Shown here piece by piece: positions 14,790 to 16,515 of a stretch of DNA of 16,515 nt. The stretch's first letter is position 1, and every line of letters starts with the position of its first letter. The position numbers and the translations under genes are program-made. The notes beneath the pieces were generated by a model that was not told where the DNA came from, searched no databases, and saw nothing but the letters and a program-made list of their open reading frames with translations. Source of the stretch: an uncultured Prevotella sp. (lineage in GTDB: Bacteria; Bacteroidota; Bacteroidia; Bacteroidales; Bacteroidaceae); assembly GCA_934202525.1 (NCBI GenBank), contig CAKPYB010000057.1, positions 1 to 16,515 on the forward strand. Reading direction: 5' to 3'.

Positions 14790-16292
14790 ATGAGTGACAG
14801 ATTATACATTTTCGATACGACCCTCCGCGATGGCGAACAGGTTCCGGGATGTCAGTTGAACACAGTTGAGAAGATTCAGGTGGCAAAACAACTGGAGCAG
14901 TTGGGCGTAGATGTAATTGAGGCTGGATTTCCTATATCAAGTCCGGGCGACTTCAATTCAGTGGTAGAAATCTCTAAGGCTGTAACATGGCCTACTATTT
15001 GTGCACTTACCCGTGCCGTAGAAAAGGATATTGATTGTGCTGCTGAGGCTTTGCAGTATGCCAAGCATAAGAGAATCCATACCGGTATCGGTACCAGCGA
15101 CAGTCATATCAAGTATAAGTTCAATTCTACCCGCGAGGAAATCATCGAACGTGCTGTAGCTGCTGTCAAGTATGCTAAAAAGTATGTTGAGGACGTTGAG
15201 TTCTATGCTGAGGATGCAGGCCGTACCGATAATGAGTATCTGGCTCGTGTCGTAGAGGCTGTTGTCAAGGCGGGTGCTACTGTAGTGAACATTCCTGATA
15301 CTACAGGTTATTGTCTGCCTGATGAATATGGTGACAAAATCAAGTATCTCATGGAGCATGTTGATGGCATTGACAAGGCACGCCTTTCTACCCACTGTCA
15401 TAACGACCTCGGTATGGCTACTGCCAATACCCTGCAGGGTGTTTTGAATGGTGCACGCCAGGTTGAGGTTACCATCAATGGTATCGGTGAGCGTGCAGGT
15501 AATACTTCGCTCGAAGAGATTGCCATGATTCTGAAGTGTCACAAGCATATCGATATTGATACCAACATCAATACCACCAAGATTATCCCTACCTCACGCA
15601 TGGTGAGCAGCCTGATGAATATGCCTGTTCAGCCAAACAAGGCTATCGTGGGTCGCAATGCATTTGCTCATTCTTCCGGTATCCATCAGGATGGTGTCTT
15701 GAAGAATGTTCAGACTTACGAAATCATTGATCCTAAGGATGTGGGATTGGATGACAATGCTATCGTATTGACAGCCCGTTCTGGTCGTGCAGCATTGAAG
15801 TACCGTCTCCATGTCAATGGTGTAGAGATTAATGATGAGGAGAAACTCGACAAGATTTACAAGAAGTTCCTCCAACTGGCTGATAAGAAGAAGGAAGTTA
15901 CTGATGAGGATGTTTTGATGCTTGCCGGTGCTGATTCAGCTGATAAGCATGGTGTTCAGCTCGACTGGTTGCAGGTTACTACAGGTAAGGGCGTGAAGAG
16001 CGTGGCAAGTATCGGTCTTGATATTGCAGGTCAGAAGTTTGAGGCTGCATCATCTGGTAACGGTCCGGTAGATGCTGCTATCAATGCTCTCAAGAAGGTC
16101 ATCACCAAGGAGATGAACCTCAAGGAATTCACCATCCAGGCTATCGATAAGGGCTCTGATGATGTGGGCAAGGTTCACATGCAGGTAGAATACGATGGTC
16201 ATGTATATTATGGCTTCGGTGCAGATACCGACATCGTTACGGCTTCTGTTGAGGCTTACATTGATTGTATTAACAAGTTTAAGATTAGATAA
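14790..16292 (+). CDS. leuA: 2-isopropylmalate synthase
   Basis: Catalyses the first committed step of leucine synthesis, acetyl-CoA plus 2-ketoisovalerate to 2-isopropylmalate. The HMGL-like TIM barrel opens with [17 protein letters not shown] (Asp9 and Arg13 in the metal/substrate site). Next come [10 protein letters not shown], the metal-binding HCHNDLG (His202 and His204), [13 protein letters not shown], and [17 protein letters not shown]. The C-terminal LeuA dimer domain (about 365-500), which binds leucine for feedback inhibition, is complete, with [29 protein letters not shown]. The 500 aa are close to the usual 510-525. It follows a Leu/Ile/Val-rich leader and attenuator, and leuC begins 23 nt after its stop. 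A citramalate synthase reading is less likely given the operon and motifs. Confidence 0.96.
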   Translation: MSDRLYIFDTTLRDGEQVPGCQLNTVEKIQVAKQLEQLGVDVIEAGFPISSPGDFNSVVEISKAVTWPTICALTRAVEKDIDCAAEALQYAKHKRIHTGIGTSDSHIKYKFNSTREEIIERAVAAVKYAKKYVEDVEFYAEDAGRTDNEYLARVVEAVVKAGATVVNIPDTTGYCLPDEYGDKIKYLMEHVDGIDKARLSTHCHNDLGMATANTLQGVLNGARQVEVTINGIGERAGNTSLEEIAMILKCHKHIDIDTNINTTKIIPTSRMVSSLMNMPVQPNKAIVGRNAFAHSSGIHQDGVLKNVQTYEIIDPKDVGLDDNAIVLTARSGRAALKYRLHVNGVEINDEEKLDKIYKKFLQLADKKKEVTDEDVLMLAGADSADKHGVQLDWLQVTTGKGVKSVASIGLDIAGQKFEAASSGNGPVDAAINALKKVITKEMNLKEFTIQAIDKGSDDVGKVHMQVEYDGHVYYGFGADTDIVTASVEAYIDCINKFKIR

Positions 16293-16315
16293 ACATATAT
16301 ATAACAAGAGATATT

Positions 16316-16515
16316 ATGAATACATTATTCGACAAGATTTGGGACAAGCACGTTGTCCAGATTGTTCCGGACGGTCCTACACAGCTTTACATCGACCGTC
16401 TCTACTGTCACGAAGTTACATCACCTCAGGCTTTCGCTGGTATGCGAGCACGCGGACTCAAAATGTTCCGTCCAGACCAGATTTTCTGTATGCCTGACCA
16501 CAATACTCCAACCCA
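16316..16515 (+). CDS. leuC: 3-isopropylmalate dehydratase large subunit, 3'-truncated
   Basis: The first 66 codons of the aconitase-family subunit that, with LeuD, isomerises 2- to 3-isopropylmalate using a 4Fe-4S cluster. The frame starts at the ATG at 16316 with [20 protein letters not shown] and continues through [20 protein letters not shown] and MPDHNTPT. These are the conserved LeuC N-terminal segments (Y-I-D then HEVTSPQAF, and the DHN-P-T substrate-site motif). The cluster cysteines would be beyond the window. It lies 23 nt after leuA and shares the attenuated transcript; leuD and leuB probably follow but are not visible. Confidence 0.95.
   Translation, partial: MNTLFDKIWDKHVVQIVPDGPTQLYIDRLYCHEVTSPQAFAGMRARGLKMFRPDQIFCMPDHNTPT

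Noticed and set aside
16195..16497. 100-aa + strand open frame across the leuA end and leuC start
   Set aside because: It is out of frame with both; the leuC frame from 16316 has clear family motifs.
1..16515. CRISPR array, insertion sequence, prophage, tRNA or defence genes
   Set aside because: No regularly spaced repeats, transposase or integrase motifs, terminal inverted repeats or tRNA-like folds were seen on reading both strands; all long frames resolve to core genes or shadows.

Overview
The window looks like chromosomal core sequence from a member of the Bacteroidota, most likely a Prevotella/Segatella-type gut or oral anaerobe. The evidence is the promoter style (a -33 TTTG and a -7 TAnnTTTG about 20 nt apart, seen upstream of perR and the leu operon), AT-rich leaders without strong Shine-Dalgarno sites, a reverse-type rubrerythrin beside a PerR-like regulator, a secreted C69 peptidase, and the protein sequences as a whole. 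The genus is an inference; no rRNA is present.

Layout. 1-2652 (+): the 3' part of nadC (NAD synthesis), then a secreted family C69 dipeptidase that ends in a strong, probably two-way terminator. 2721-3836 (-): perR and a rubrerythrin as a two-gene peroxide-stress unit, with a good promoter and a repeated, partly palindromic AT-rich block upstream. 3972-7510 (-): ftsK followed by a LolA-like lipoprotein carrier, with a long hairpin between them and a terminator after them. ftsK and the next unit diverge from a 113-nt gap holding back-to-back promoter elements.

7534-14334 (+): five genes with gaps of 54, 21, 7 and 2 nt, with no convincing internal promoter seen: a DEDDy 3'-5' exonuclease, an RlmI-type rRNA methyltransferase, a lipoprotein with a solute-binding fold, an 823-aa TPR-like protein of unknown function, and the replicative helicase dnaB. 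This probably forms one operon of genome-maintenance and translation genes.

14470-16515 (+): the leucine operon. A canonical promoter drives a transcript with a 28-codon leader peptide rich in Leu, Ile and Val, a mutually exclusive antiterminator and terminator pair, then leuA (2-isopropylmalate synthase) and the start of leuC. This is a ribosome-mediated transcription attenuator read directly from the sequence, and it is the most interesting feature here.

I see no mobile element, CRISPR array, tRNA, rRNA or defence island. Apart from the attenuator, the candidate PerR operator, and the unknown TPR and lipoprotein pair ahead of dnaB, the region looks like ordinary housekeeping chromosome. 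I found no wholly new system.
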